NCBI RefSeq assembly: GCF_014842025.1
Contig: NZ_JACYUY010000013.1
Coordinates: 68,982 to 132,981 of the forward strand
Direction: 5' to 3'
Length of the DNA: 64,000 nucleotides
From: Massilia sp. CFBP 13721
GTDB lineage: Bacteria; Pseudomonadota; Gammaproteobacteria; Burkholderiales; Burkholderiaceae_D
Position 1 is the first letter of the stretch. Each line of letters opens with the position of its first letter. The notes under the pieces were generated by a model, which worked only from the letters and a program-made list of their open reading frames with translations, was not told the DNA's origin and ran no database searches. Shown one piece after another: positions 1-12,000 of the stretch. The translations under genes and the position numbers were made by a program.

Positions 1-422
1 CAAATGGCAACTGTTGGTTGCAGACTGTCTCGCTCGCTTCCGCCTCGTTCAAAACTTTGTGGTAGGACAACTCCTACTTCGAAATTCACGCGTTTTGTTT
101 ATTCTAAGACAAGAACATAGGCAAAAATTCATGTTGCCACTCCCCAACATGTAAGATGTGTCCTACGGAAAACTTTGTTGCTTCAGGAAGTCGGCTGCTA
201 CAATTGCCACCGGGCATCGACGTTCGGTAACTGAAAGTTGACCAAGGCAGGTACAAGCGGAATGCCCGACGCAATAAGCCGGAATATGGAGCACGAACAG
301 GTGCTCCAGGCATGAGCCCCGGCGTCATACTGCCTGCAGCGCGCGAATGGATCGTGCGGGCGGCGAAGAACAAGCCGCGGTGACATGCCGCGTTAGCCAC
401 CTAACCCATAGCGATCCTCCTC
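1..422. other. Non-coding leader upstream of the TpsB gene
   Basis: I see no convincing gene here. The first ~200 bases are visibly more AT-rich than the rest of the window, as expected of a promoter region. A perfect 6-bp dyad lies at 62-77, with a TATTCT hexamer at 100-105 downstream of it (separate entry). The open frames in this stretch have no recognisable protein features and lack the third-position GC bias of neighbouring genes, so I treat them as chance. The 5' end of the window may hold the tail of an upstream intergenic region. Confidence 0.6.
62..105 (+). promoter_or_regulatory. Candidate operator dyad and promoter for the TpsB-SapC-TpsA genes
   Basis: GTAGGA (62-67) and TCCTAC (72-77) form a perfect inverted repeat around a CAAC spacer. 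A TATTCT hexamer at 100-105 could be a -10 element, which would put the dyad over or just upstream of the -35 position. That is the usual place for an activator. The dyad geometry resembles sites of NarL/FixJ/RcsB-type response regulators. The dyad is seen directly; its function and the promoter assignment are inference. Confidence 0.3.
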
Positions 423-2177
423 ATGGTTGTTACCAGTGAACGTGCACGTCCGCCCAGCGACGCGCGCCCCCATGCAGTCCTTGTCATGCGCCAGGTCGCC
501 ATCGCCGCTATCGCGATCGCTTCGGGCGCCAATGCCGCCTACGCCCAGACCACGCCGCAGCCGGACGCCGGCTCCCTGACCCAGCAGATCGAGCAGGGCA
601 AGGAAATGCGCCTGCCTGCGGTAAAAAAGCCGTCGGCCGTGCCGACCCCGGAAGCCACGCCGGCCGGCGGCCTGCAAGTTACCGTGACGCGCTTTCGCTT
701 CACCGGCACGACCCGCTTGGGCCAGGACATCCTGCAACAGGCCGTCCAGCCCTGGCTGAACCGCCCGGTCGGGTTCGGCGAGCTGCAGAAAGCCGCGGCC
801 GCGGTCGCCGCGGCGTATCGCGACGCCGGCTGGGTGGTGCAGGCCTACCTGCCCAAGCAGGAAATCGATGGTGGCGTCGTTACCATCGAGGTGGTCGAAG
901 CGGTGCTCGGCAAGGTGCAAGTCGAGGCCAATGGCAAGGTGCGCGCCCGCCAGGATGCGGTGCGCGGGATCGCACTGGCGGCGCAGGCCGCCGGGCAGCC
1001 GCTGAACGGCGATGCGATCGACCGTTCACTGCTGGTCATCGACGATTTGCCGGGCGTGTCGGCGCAGGGCTTCCTGAAGGCCGGCCAGAACAATGGCGAG
1101 ACCGACCTGGTCCTGCAACTGGAACCGGAACCCCTGGTCGCCGGCAACCTTGGCGTGGACAACACCGGTTCGCATTCGACCGGCGAGAACCGCGTCACCC
1201 TGGCGCTGTACGGCAACAGCCTGCTCGGCATCGGCGACCAGCTGACCGCCAATGCCATCCATACCGAGGGCAGCAACTACGGGCGCCTGGATTTCTCGGC
1301 GCCGCTCGGCTACCGCGGCCTGCGCGTCGGCATCAACCATTCGCAGCTGCGCTATCGCGTCACTGCGGACGAGTTCGATACGCTGGGCCTGAAGGGCCGT
1401 TCGGCCTCGACCGGCGTCGACGTCAACTATCCGCTGCTGCGCAGCCGCCTGAAGAACCTGTACGCCAGCTTCGACGTCGACCACAAGGCCTATTTCAACC
1501 AGTCGAACGGCGTGGCGACCAGCGATTACGACGTCAACGTCGCCAGTGTCGGCCTGTCCGGCAACATGTTCGACGAACTGTGGGGCGGCGGCTCAACCTG
1601 GGGCGGCGTGTCGCTGTTCAGCGGCAAGCTGGACCTGGACGGTTCGCCGAACCAGGCATCCGATGCCGCCAGCGTCAATAGTGCCGGCAGCTTCCGGATC
1701 CTGCGCTACAACATCCGCCGCCAGCAGGTCATCCTGCCGAAGCTGACCCTGACGGCCGGCTTGACCGGACAGTTTGCCAACCGCAACCTGGATTCGAGCG
1801 AAAAGATCTACCTGGGCGGCGTCAGCGACGTGCGTGCCTATCCCGCCAGCGAAGCCGGCGGGTCCGACGGCAACGTCGTCAACCTGGAATTGCGCTACGC
1901 CCTGCCGCGCGGCTTTGCCGTGTCGGCGCTGTACGACTGGGGCCGGGTCCGCGTCAATCACGACAACGACATTCCCGGCGCCGCCATCCGCAACGAGCAG
2001 GTCATGAAGGGCGCCGGCGTGGCCGCATCGTGGGCCGCCAGGAACGGCGCCAGCGTGCGCCTGACGCTGGCGCACCGCATCGGCGACAACCCGAATGCCA
2101 ACCCGGCGACCGGCAAGGACCAGGATGGCACGCTCGACCTCAACCGGGTCTGGCTGCAAGCGAACCTGCCTTTTTGA
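423..2177 (+). CDS. TpsB outer-membrane transporter (ShlB/FhaC/HecB family)
   Basis: Outer-membrane beta-barrel partner of a two-partner (type Vb) secretion system; it should recognise the TPS domain of the giant exoprotein downstream and thread it across the outer membrane. The 584-residue length is normal for the family. A hydrophobic signal segment ending ANAAYAQ lies near residues 22-42. A POTRA domain follows at about residues 83-161, then a long barrel region rich in alternating beta pattern. The conserved L6-loop motif appears as VRAYP at residues 470-474 in place of the classic VRGY/F, and the protein ends in Phe, as barrels assembled by BAM do. The 423 start has no good ribosome-binding site; an in-frame ATG at 486 would begin directly at a standard signal peptide and is a real alternative. 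The specific TpsA pairing is inferred from adjacency. Confidence 0.92.
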   Translation: MVVTSERARPPSDARPHAVLVMRQVAIAAIAIASGANAAYAQTTPQPDAGSLTQQIEQGKEMRLPAVKKPSAVPTPEATPAGGLQVTVTRFRFTGTTRLGQDILQQAVQPWLNRPVGFGELQKAAAAVAAAYRDAGWVVQAYLPKQEIDGGVVTIEVVEAVLGKVQVEANGKVRARQDAVRGIALAAQAAGQPLNGDAIDRSLLVIDDLPGVSAQGFLKAGQNNGETDLVLQLEPEPLVAGNLGVDNTGSHSTGENRVTLALYGNSLLGIGDQLTANAIHTEGSNYGRLDFSAPLGYRGLRVGINHSQLRYRVTADEFDTLGLKGRSASTGVDVNYPLLRSRLKNLYASFDVDHKAYFNQSNGVATSDYDVNVASVGLSGNMFDELWGGGSTWGGVSLFSGKLDLDGSPNQASDAASVNSAGSFRILRYNIRRQQVILPKLTLTAGLTGQFANRNLDSSEKIYLGGVSDVRAYPASEAGGSDGNVVNLELRYALPRGFAVSALYDWGRVRVNHDNDIPGAAIRNEQVMKGAGVAASWAARNGASVRLTLAHRIGDNPNANPATGKDQDGTLDLNRVWLQANLPF

Positions 2178-2206
2178 TTCATTCATTCAGATAAAGATAC
2201 CCGTTC

Positions 2207-2929
2207 ATGACTACCCTGCTGTTCTATAAAAACGTCGTTGCCCTCGATCGCGAATTGCACAAGTCGCTCAAGATCAAGCCTGCCCAGCACCTGAAGTTCG
2301 CCGCCGACGCCACCGCGCTGCCGATCGTGATGGGCGAGTTCGTCGAAGTGGCGCGCCAGTTCCCGATCGGTTTCCTGCGCGTGGAAGGCGGCGGCATCCT
2401 GCCGGTTGCCCTGGTGGGCCTGCCGGACGGGAAGAACCTGTTCCTGACCGAAGACGGTAAATGGGATGCGCCCTACGTCCCGGCCTTCGTGCGCCGCTAT
2501 CCGTTCGTCTTTGCCGAAACCGGCGACGACCAGCTGACCCTGTGCATCGACCGCGACTACGACGGCTTCGACGAGAACGAAGGCACGCCGCTGTTCGGCG
2601 CCGATGGCGAGCCGGATGCCGGCGTCACGGGCGTGATCGAACTGCTGTCCGAGTTCCAGCGCCAGCACACCGCGACCCAGCAATTCGTGCAGCGCCTGGA
2701 GCAGGCCGGCGTGCTGATGGAAGCCAACGCCAACGCCACCCTGAACGATGGCCGCAACCTGTCGCTGCAAGGCCTGCTGGTGGTCGACGAGCAGAAGTTC
2801 CGCGCGCTGCCGGAAGCGACCGTGAACGAGTGGTTCCGCGCCGGCGATATCGGCCTGGTCTACTCGCACTTGCTGTCGCTTGGCAACCTGCTGGAACTGG
2901 TGCGCCGCCAGCCCGCAGCGGCCGAATAA
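2207..2929 (+). CDS. SapC family protein
   Basis: A 240-residue protein matching the SapC family (named after a Campylobacter surface-layer protein transport gene). Diagnostic-looking segments are the FPIGFLRVEGG-type strand region near residue 55, the VPAFVRRYPFVF stretch near residue 95, and CIDRDYDGFDENEG followed by LFGADGE near residues 113-132. I see no signal peptide or membrane segment, so it is probably cytoplasmic. It sits 29 bp after the TpsB gene and about 160 bp before the TpsA gene on the same strand, so it is probably co-transcribed and linked to export or modification of the exoprotein. The molecular function of the family is not established; the link to TpsA is inference from position. 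Confidence 0.85.
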   Translation: MTTLLFYKNVVALDRELHKSLKIKPAQHLKFAADATALPIVMGEFVEVARQFPIGFLRVEGGGILPVALVGLPDGKNLFLTEDGKWDAPYVPAFVRRYPFVFAETGDDQLTLCIDRDYDGFDENEGTPLFGADGEPDAGVTGVIELLSEFQRQHTATQQFVQRLEQAGVLMEANANATLNDGRNLSLQGLLVVDEQKFRALPEATVNEWFRAGDIGLVYSHLLSLGNLLELVRRQPAAAE

Positions 2930-3090
2930 GAACCGACCCCACCCATCCGGCGCGACAGCGCGCGCGCCGGAATACGCCCACGCCCACGCATGCCCCTCTT
3001 TTTGCCCGCTGCCGCCGCTGCCTCGACGAGCCAGTATCCGCATTCGCCCCAATTCCCGAACCGAACTGAATTCCTGATGGAGTCCCCGCA

Positions 3091-6000
3091 ATGAACCGAC
3101 ACGCATCCATGAACCGCATCTACCGCCTGGTCTGGAGCGACCGCCTGCAGACCTGGGTCGTCGTCCCCGAATTTGTCCGCGGTCGCGGCAAGTCCAGCGG
3201 CGTGGTCGGCGCCGAAATGACCGCCACCGGTCCGGCCGGCGGCAAGCACCATCCGGCGCACGACCCGGGGCCGGGATCGCGCCTCAACTGGCTGGCGCGC
3301 CTGGTCGGGGCGACCTTCCTGGCAGCGGCGGGCACCGCATTCGCGGCGCCGGGCGTGAACCAGCTGCCGACTGGCGGCAGCGTGGCGGCGGGGCAGGCGA
3401 CGATCAGCCAGAACGGCGCGCGCATGGACGTCAACCAGAGCAGCAACCGCGCCGTCGTCAACTGGGACACGTTCAACGTCGGCGCCTCGGCCCAGGTCAA
3501 CTTCAACCAGCCGTCCGCGTCGTCGGCCACGCTGAACCGCGTGCACGACACCCAGGCGTCGCAGATCCTCGGCCGCGTCACCTCGAACGGCCAGGTGTTC
3601 CTGGTCAACCCGAACGGCATCTATTTCGGCAAGACCGCGTCGGTCGACGTCGGCGGCCTGGTCGCGACCACCCATGGCATCGGCGACGCCGACTTCATGG
3701 CCGGTAACACCAAGTTCGCGCGCGACGGTTCCACCGGCAGCGTCGTCAACGAAGGCCAGTTGCGCGCCGCCCTCGGCGGCTACATCGCGTTGCTCGCGCC
3801 CGAGGTGCGCAACCAGGGCGTGATCGTGGCCAAGCTCGGCACGGTGGCGATGGCCTCCGGCGAAGCCGTGACCCTGCAGTTCGACAGCAACAATACGCTG
3901 GCCGGCATCGTGGTCGAGCCGTCGAAGGTCAAGGCGCTGGTCGAAAACAAGGGCGCCGTCGTGGCGCCGGGCGGCGTCATCATCATGTCGGCCAAGGCGC
4001 TCGACCGCCTGCAGGGCGGCGTGGTGCGCAACAGCGGCACGCTGGAAGCCCAGGGCATGAGCATGAAGGGCGGCAAGATCGTGCTGGAGGCGTCGGACAG
4101 CATCGTCAACACGGGCACGATCAGCGCCAATGCCGGCAGCGACGGCAGCCCGGCGGGTGCAATCACGCTCAGCGCGCCGCACGTCGACAACCAGGGTGTC
4201 ATTTCGGCCAGCGCGGCGCAGGCCGCGGTCGGCGCAGCGCAGGGCGGCGGCCGCATCGAGATCGCCGCCACCGATGTCGTCCAGTCCGCGCATGCGCGCC
4301 TGGACGTGTCCGGCGTCGCCAATGGCGGCGCGGTGACGGTCAAGGCCGCCGACAGCGTCGCGCTGGGCGGCAGCGTGGACGCCAGCGCGGCCGCCGGCAG
4401 CGGCGGCGACATCGCCGTCACGGCCGGCAACGACGTCGTCATCGACAGCGGCGTGCTGGACGTCTCGGGCGACACCGGCGGCAAGCTGGTGCTGGCCGCG
4501 GGCGAACCGGACGGCCCGGCCCCGGCGCCGGGCGTGCCGCGCGATCCGCCGCTGGTGGCGATCGTGGGCGAATCCTCGCTGCGTTCGCGCGGCCGCCGCG
4601 GCAAGGGTGGCGGCGTCACCCTGACCGGCGGCAACGTCGGCCTGTTCGACGACACGAAAATCGACGCGTCCGGCGCCACCGGCGGCGGCACCGTGCTGGT
4701 CGGCGGCGACTACCAGGGCAAGAACCCGGACATCGCCAATGCGAGCGCCACCTACGTGGGCGCGAACGTGGCCATCGACGCCGGCGCCAGCGGCAGCGGC
4801 GACGGCGGCAAGGTCATCGTCTGGGCCGACGAGACCACCCGCTTCCTCGGCGCAGTCAGCGCCACCGGCGGCAGCGCAGGCGGCGACGGCGGCTTCGTCG
4901 AAGTCTCCGGCAAGGGCCAGCTCGACTTCCAAGGCAGCGTCGACACCCGCGCCGCCGCAGGGCAGGCCGGCACGCTGCTGCTCGACCCGTACAACCTGAC
5001 CATCAGCGCCGGCGCCGATGCCGGCAACACGCCGACCGCCGGTGCCTTCGACGCTTCCGGCAGCGGTTCGGTCCTGAACGTGGGCACGCTGCAGAACGCG
5101 CTCGCCTCGGGCAACGTCACGGTCACCACTGGCAGCAGCGGCGCCGAAGCGGGCGACATCACGGTCGCCTCGACCGTCGGCTGGTTCTCGGATTACTCGC
5201 TGACCCTGAGCGCGGCCCGCAACATCGCCATCAACAGCGGCGTCAACGTGGTCTCGGCCGGCAACGGCGACATCAACCTGAACGCGGCGGCCGGTTCGAT
5301 CACCAACGGCGGCACGATCCGCACCTTCACCGGCAACCTGAGCGCGAATGCCGGCACCAGCATCGGCGGCGCCGGCGTCTACAACGTGGCCGGCACGGCG
5401 ACCATGACCGCCCCGGGCGGCATCACGCTGGCGAACGCGGCCAACACCTTCGCCGGTGCGCTGACCCTGTCCGCCACCAACGGCGCGGTACAGCTCGTCA
5501 ATAACGTCGCGACCTCCCTGAAGGGCGCGCCCGCCGGCGCCGGCGGCCTCGCCGTCACGTCCAACGGCGGCATCAGCGGCACGGCGTCGCCCAGCGGCAT
5601 CAGCTCCGGCGGCGCGCTGACGCTGACGACGGCAGCCGGCACCAACGGCTCGATCAACTATGCCGGCGCGGTCGCGGCCGGCGGCGCCATCACGCTGTCG
5701 GCGAACGGCACCGGCGCCATTTCGATTGCCGACATCAACGGCAATGCCACCTTCGCCTCGGTCACGGCCGGCGGCGCGGTCACCCTGGGCGACGGCGCGA
5801 CCGGCGCGCTGACCTTCGATGCGGCCTCGGGCAACGTCATCTCCGGCACCGCCGGCAGCGGCGGCCAGGCCAGCGGCATCGTCACCATCACCGGCGCGTC
5901 GATCACGATCAACGATGCGATCCGCACCAAGGGCGGCAACGTCAACCTGACCGCGACCTCGGGCGCGGTCACGGCCAATGCCGGGGCAAGCATCACCACC

Positions 6001-9000
6001 ACCGCCGATAACGACACCGGCACCACCTCGGGCGCGATCACGGTCAATGCGGCCAATGGCGTCACCCTGCAGAACCTGGTGAGCACGGGCGCGTCCAACG
6101 CGGTCGGCGTCGGCAGCAACGCGGCGGCGGTCACGCTGAATGCCACCACGGGCGACATCAGCGTGGGCGCGATCGACGCCAGCGGCGGCAACGCCACCGG
6201 CACCACGTCCAACCGCAACGGCGGCAATGCCGGCAACATCCTCCTCGGCGCCACCACGGGCACCATGTACCTGGGCGGCGACCTGACCGCGATCGGCGGC
6301 AGCCCGGTCGGCTCGGCAACCCAGGGCCTGGGCGGCTACATCGAACTGCAGACCAAGGCAGTGCTGAAGGGCGACCGCCTGGTCTCGAGCGGCAACACCT
6401 CGGGCGACGTGATGTTCCTGTCCACCGTCGATTCCGATACCACCGCGCGCAAGCTGACGGTCACCGCCGGCACCGGCGCGGTCACCTTTACCCGCGCGCT
6501 GGGCGGCGCGGCGGCGCTGTCCTCGCTGAACGTCACGTCCTCGAGCCTGACCAAGATCCAGGGCAACGTGAGCACCAATGCCGCCGCCGGCGTGGTAGTC
6601 ACCGCTCTCACCACCCGCCTGGGCGACGACAGCGTCACCAACGGCAGCGGCGCCGTCACGGTCGATACCTTGACCGGCAACGGCATCGTGACCTTCAACA
6701 CCAGCGGCACCGTTTATCTCGACGATGCGGTGACCTTCAAGCGCGGCAGCGGCGCCATCACCTTCGGCGGCGACCTGTACAGCAAGACGAGCGAGCGCAA
6801 CGACCTGACCTTCACCGGTACCGGCGGCGGCGCGGTGTCGGTCGCCCGCAGCCTGGGCAACAACGGCATCAATACCAACAGCCTGGGCAACATCCTGTTC
6901 GGTTCGGGTACCGATTTCAGCGTCGGCTACTATACGTCGGCCAAGAGCCTGGTCGCGCTGAACAACACCGGCCAGTTCAGGCTCGGCCAGGGCAACTACG
7001 CCCAGAACTACGACGGCGCCCTGGGCCTCCAGCTGCGCACCACCGGTGCGGCCAACAACATTCCTGGCGACGAGAACATCACCATCTACGGCAGCGTGAC
7101 CGTGACCGACCCCGCGGCGCCGATCAGCATCGCGGCGCCGAACGGCAGCATCACGCTCACCAGCGACGTCGGCCTGACGTCCAGCGGCGGCACGATTTCG
7201 CTGAGCGGCGTCGGCGTGACCCAGGCCTACACCGAAAACACGCTCAACGCCGGCAGCGGCAAGATCCGCATCGATGGCGGCGGCGCCGCCGTCAGCCTGT
7301 ACGGCCGCCTGGCCACGACCGACGCCGACAGCGGCGGCAGCGCGGCCATCCTGATCACCAACGCCGGCGGCGGCGGCAACGCGGCAAGGCTGCGTTCCGT
7401 GACGGCCACCAGCGGCACGCTGCAGGTCGGCGTCGTGGGCGGCACTGCGGTCGCGGGTTCGCTGTACCAGTACCTGTCCGGATCGGGCAGCGACAGCATC
7501 AACATCAAGACGCTGTCGGCCGCGACAACCGGCGCGATCACGCTCACCAGCAGCAGCAACATCATCGACCAGCTCGGCAACTTCGCCGTGGGCAGCAGCC
7601 TCGACGTGCGCGCCAAGGGCCGCAGCGCCGGCATGGCGCTGACCGGCGACGTGACGGCCACCGCCGTGACCATCATGACCGGCAACGGCGCGCTGGCGCT
7701 GGGCGATCGCAGCATCACCTCGACCAGCGGCAGCGTCCTGCTGCAGGGCACGGGCCTGACCCAGGGCGCGGGCTCCACCATCACGTCCGCCGGCACTACC
7801 CAGATCTACGGCAACGACTACCAGGCCGGCACCCGCGGCAACGTGACCATGGCCGGCGCGATCGTGTCGGCAAGCGACGTCAGCATCCTGGCTGCCAACA
7901 GCGTCCAGCTGCCGAACATCACCATCGGTTCGGCCGCGTCGCGCGGCATGCTCACGCTGGGCGCGAACTCCACCAACAACTACCCGTACCCGACCTCCAA
8001 CATCGTCAACGGCGCCATCACCCAGGCCGCGGGCAGCGCGCTCAAGATCGGCACCCTGAGCATGTACCAGCAGGGCGCCGGCAATGTGACGCTGTCGAAC
8101 GCCGGCAACGAGATCCGCACGCTGAGCGCACTCTACCGTACGGGCGCACTGTCCATCTACGACCAGGACAGCGAAGCCAATGGCCTGGCGGTCAACGGCA
8201 GCATCCTCGGCAGCAGCAGCGCCACCACCACCATCGCAACCGAAGGCGCGCTGAGTTTCAGCATGGGCGACTGGCTGAACACCGGCAAGGCGATCCTGTC
8301 GGGCAGCGCGATCTCGGGCTCGCTGCTGGTCAATGCCACCGCCAACGCCGACGTGGTCCTGCGCGCCAACGGCGGCAACGTCAGCCTCACCGGCGGCCAG
8401 ATCCTGACCTCCGGCACCGGCAACATCGTGGTCCAGTCGGCCAACAACGTCGGCCTCGGCGCCTACCTGCAAGGCAACAACACGCTGCAACTCGGCACCG
8501 CCGCCAACGGCACCGCCGTGGCGGCCAGCCAGACGGCGTCAGCCGGCAACCTGGCGCTCAACGGCGGCACGGCCACCTTCGGCAGCGGCCAGCGCATCGC
8601 CATCGCCAGCAGCGACGCCAATACGGTGTATACGATCACCGGCACCGACGCCTTCGGCCGCGCCCAGAGCGAGACCGTCACCGGAACCGGCAGCGGAACC
8701 AGTTACTTCTCGACGGTCACGCGCATTGCGGCCGACCGCGCCGGCGCCACCGTGACGGTGGGCACCGCGGCCGAGACCCTGGCCGGCAACGTGACGCAGT
8801 CGAGCTACGTCAACGGCTTCTCGAAGCTGGAGGGCGTGGTCGGCGGCAGCGTCACCCTGACCAACATCAACAACCGATACGCTGCCGTGGGCGACCTTGC
8901 CGCGGGCAGCGACATCAGCCTGTACAGCGTCACCAACCCGCTGACGATCAGCGGCGCGGTGGCCTCCAGCGGCGGCAACGTCAACATCAGCAGCGGCTAC

Positions 9001-12000
9001 ACCCTGAACGTCGCCGGCACCGGGTCCGTCGCGGCCAACGGCGCGGCCAAGGGCGTGACCCTGACCGCCGGCACCAGCAACGCCTCGAACTACGGCCTCA
9101 CCGTCCAGGGTGCGATCTCCGCCGGCAGCGGCGGCATCAGCCTGGGCGCCAACCTCGGTACGGTGAGCACGGGCGGCGCCGGCACCTTGAACACGACCGG
9201 CAGCGCCACCATCCGTTCGGCCACCGGCTATTCGTCCGGCCAGACCACGGACTACAGCACCACGATCGGCGCCGCCGTCAACGCCAATGCCGGCATCGTC
9301 ATCGCGTCGGCCGGTTCGTTCAACAACACCGCCACCGGCACCCTGACTTCGTCGGCCGGTTCGGTCGCCATCAAGACCTACTGGGACGGCACCTACGCCC
9401 GCAACCTGACCCTGGGCGGCAACGTCACGGCCAGCGCCAACGGCATCCAGCTGACATCGGCCGGTACCATCAACCAGGTCGCCGGCGTCCTGAACACGGC
9501 CGGCACCCTGTCCGGCCTGAACCAGACCGGCGGCAGCAACCTGGGCGACAGCAGCCCGTCGGCGCGCGGCGCGATTACCCTGGCCGGCGCCAACCGCATC
9601 GGCAGCCTGGGACCGTTCTACGTCTACAACACGACCGCTTCCGCCATCAACATCAACGACGTCGACGGCGGCCTGACCCTGACCGGCTCGATCGAGAGCT
9701 CGCACGGCGGCGTGACCCTGGCCACGGCCGGCGGTGCGCTCAACCTGGCGACCTACAACGTCTACGCCGGCGGCCAGGCCACCGGCGGCGCCAACATCAG
9801 CCTGACCGGCCAGGGCATCCTGCAGGCGCAGGGCAGCATCAGCGCCACTGGCGGCACCAACGGCAGCGCGCGCACCGGCGCCAGCGGCGGCGGCACGATC
9901 ACGCTGACCGGCTACGACGGCAGCGCCTACGGCACCATTGCACTGAGCGGCACGCTGGAAACGGCGAGCGCCGACGCCAACGCGGCGATCAAGATCCGCG
10001 GCACCAACAACCTGATGCTGCCGAACGTCAACGCACCGAACGGTACGCTGGCGCTGGGCGACGACAGCGGCGCCGCAGGCCTGATCACCGGCAACATCAC
10101 GCAGGCAGTCAATACCGCGCTGAACGTCAAGACCCTGACCATCGGCACCGCCAACAACGCGGTCGGCGGCTCGGCGGTGCTGGCCAACGCCAACAACAAG
10201 ATCGCCCAGCTCGGGCTGTCGCGCGTGGGCGACGCCGGCGCCACCCAGTACGACCTGGACATCTTCGATGCCGACGGCGGCCTGAACCTGACCGGCGACC
10301 TCGCCAGCGCCGGCGGCCTGCGCATCCGTACCGCCAAGAACGGCGCCACCATCGGCACCCTGGCGCTGGGCAGCAAGAACGTCACCGCCAGCGGCGACAT
10401 CTTCCTGGGCGGCGACTCCGTGACCCAGACCGTCGGCTCGACCATCAATGCGGATGGCGCCGGCAACAATGCGGTCGGCGGCAGCATCCGCATCGACGGC
10501 GGCGGCAGCACCAATTCGATCGACCTCAGCGGTACCGTGACCACCGACAACGCCGGCAGCACGGCGATCGAGATCGTCAACGCCAAGGACGTGACGCTGA
10601 ACATGGTGTCGGCCATCAAGGGCACGGTGGCGCTGGGCACGCCGGCGCAGGCGTTGACCGGCACGGTCAGCCAGACCACGCCGGGCACCAGCCTGCTGTC
10701 GGCCCAGACGCTGGCGATCAAGGCCGGCGTCGTCACCCTGAGCAAGACCACGCTCGACAACCTGGGCACGGTGGCGACCACCGGCGCGCTGACGCTGACC
10801 GATACCGGCGGCAGCGCCGGCAGCACCGGCCTGAAGTTCACCGGCAACGCCACGCTCGGCGCGGCGTCGTCGATCACCAGCACCGACGGTGCGCTCGACC
10901 TGGGCGGCTACGGCATCGACGCCAGCGGCGTCGACCTGAAGCTGAACGGCACGGGCGTGAAGCAGTCGGCCGGATCGAGCATCAAGTCGACCACCGCGGA
11001 CATCGCCGGCAACAGCGGCGACATCGACCTGTTCAGCACCCTGAACGACTTCACCGGCCAGGTGACCGTGACCGGTTCCGGGACCTCGGTGCGCCTGCAG
11101 GACGCCAACCAGCTCAGCATGAACGTGCTGACCGGCAAACTGGCGAAAACCACCTCGTTCACGGCCTGGGCCGGCACCCAGATCGTGATGACGCCGGAAG
11201 ACATCACCACCACCAGCGGCAGCATCGAGCTGCGTTCGCTGAACGGCAACCTGCTGACCCCGGGCAAGCTCGCCACCGGCAGCGGCAACATCACGCTGAT
11301 CGCCTCCGGCACCCTGACCCTGGCCAACAGCCTGCAATCGGACAGCGGCGACATCGCGCTGAGCGGCGCGGCGATCGCCAGCCGTTCCGGCGCGGGTGAC
11401 TTCATCAAGACCGGCGCCGGCGGCGACATCACCGTCACCGCCACCGCCGGCAACTTCACCCAGGGCCTCGACGTCCTGTACCAGACCGCCAACGGCGACA
11501 TCACCGTCAACGCCCAGGCCGGCAACGCCAACCTGGCCAACCTGAAGTCCAGCGGCGGCACCGTGCGCATCAACGCCGGCGGCGACATCCTGCAGCAGGG
11601 CGGCACCACCATCACCGCCGCCGGCATCGAAGCGGCGACGAAGAAGGACAGCGGCGGCGCGATCAACCTGACCGCGGCCGGCAACCATGCCAACTACGTC
11701 ACGCTGCGCAGCCTGAAGGCCGACGGCAGCACCACGGTCGCCGGCGCCATCCAGTACCTGGACAACAACAGCGCAGGCTTTGCCGTGCGCCAGATCGACA
11801 CCACCGGCGCCGCCACCCTGACCGCGTCCGGCGCGATCACCACCGACACCGCCACCGGTCCGGGCACGGTCAAGGCCGGCACGCTGAACGTGAAGACGCT
11901 CAACGACAACGGCGCCAGCGTCAGCCTGACGGCGGGCGGCAACGACGTCGGCACCCTCAACGTCAAGGTGCGCAAGGCGGACGATTCGGCCATCGCCGGC

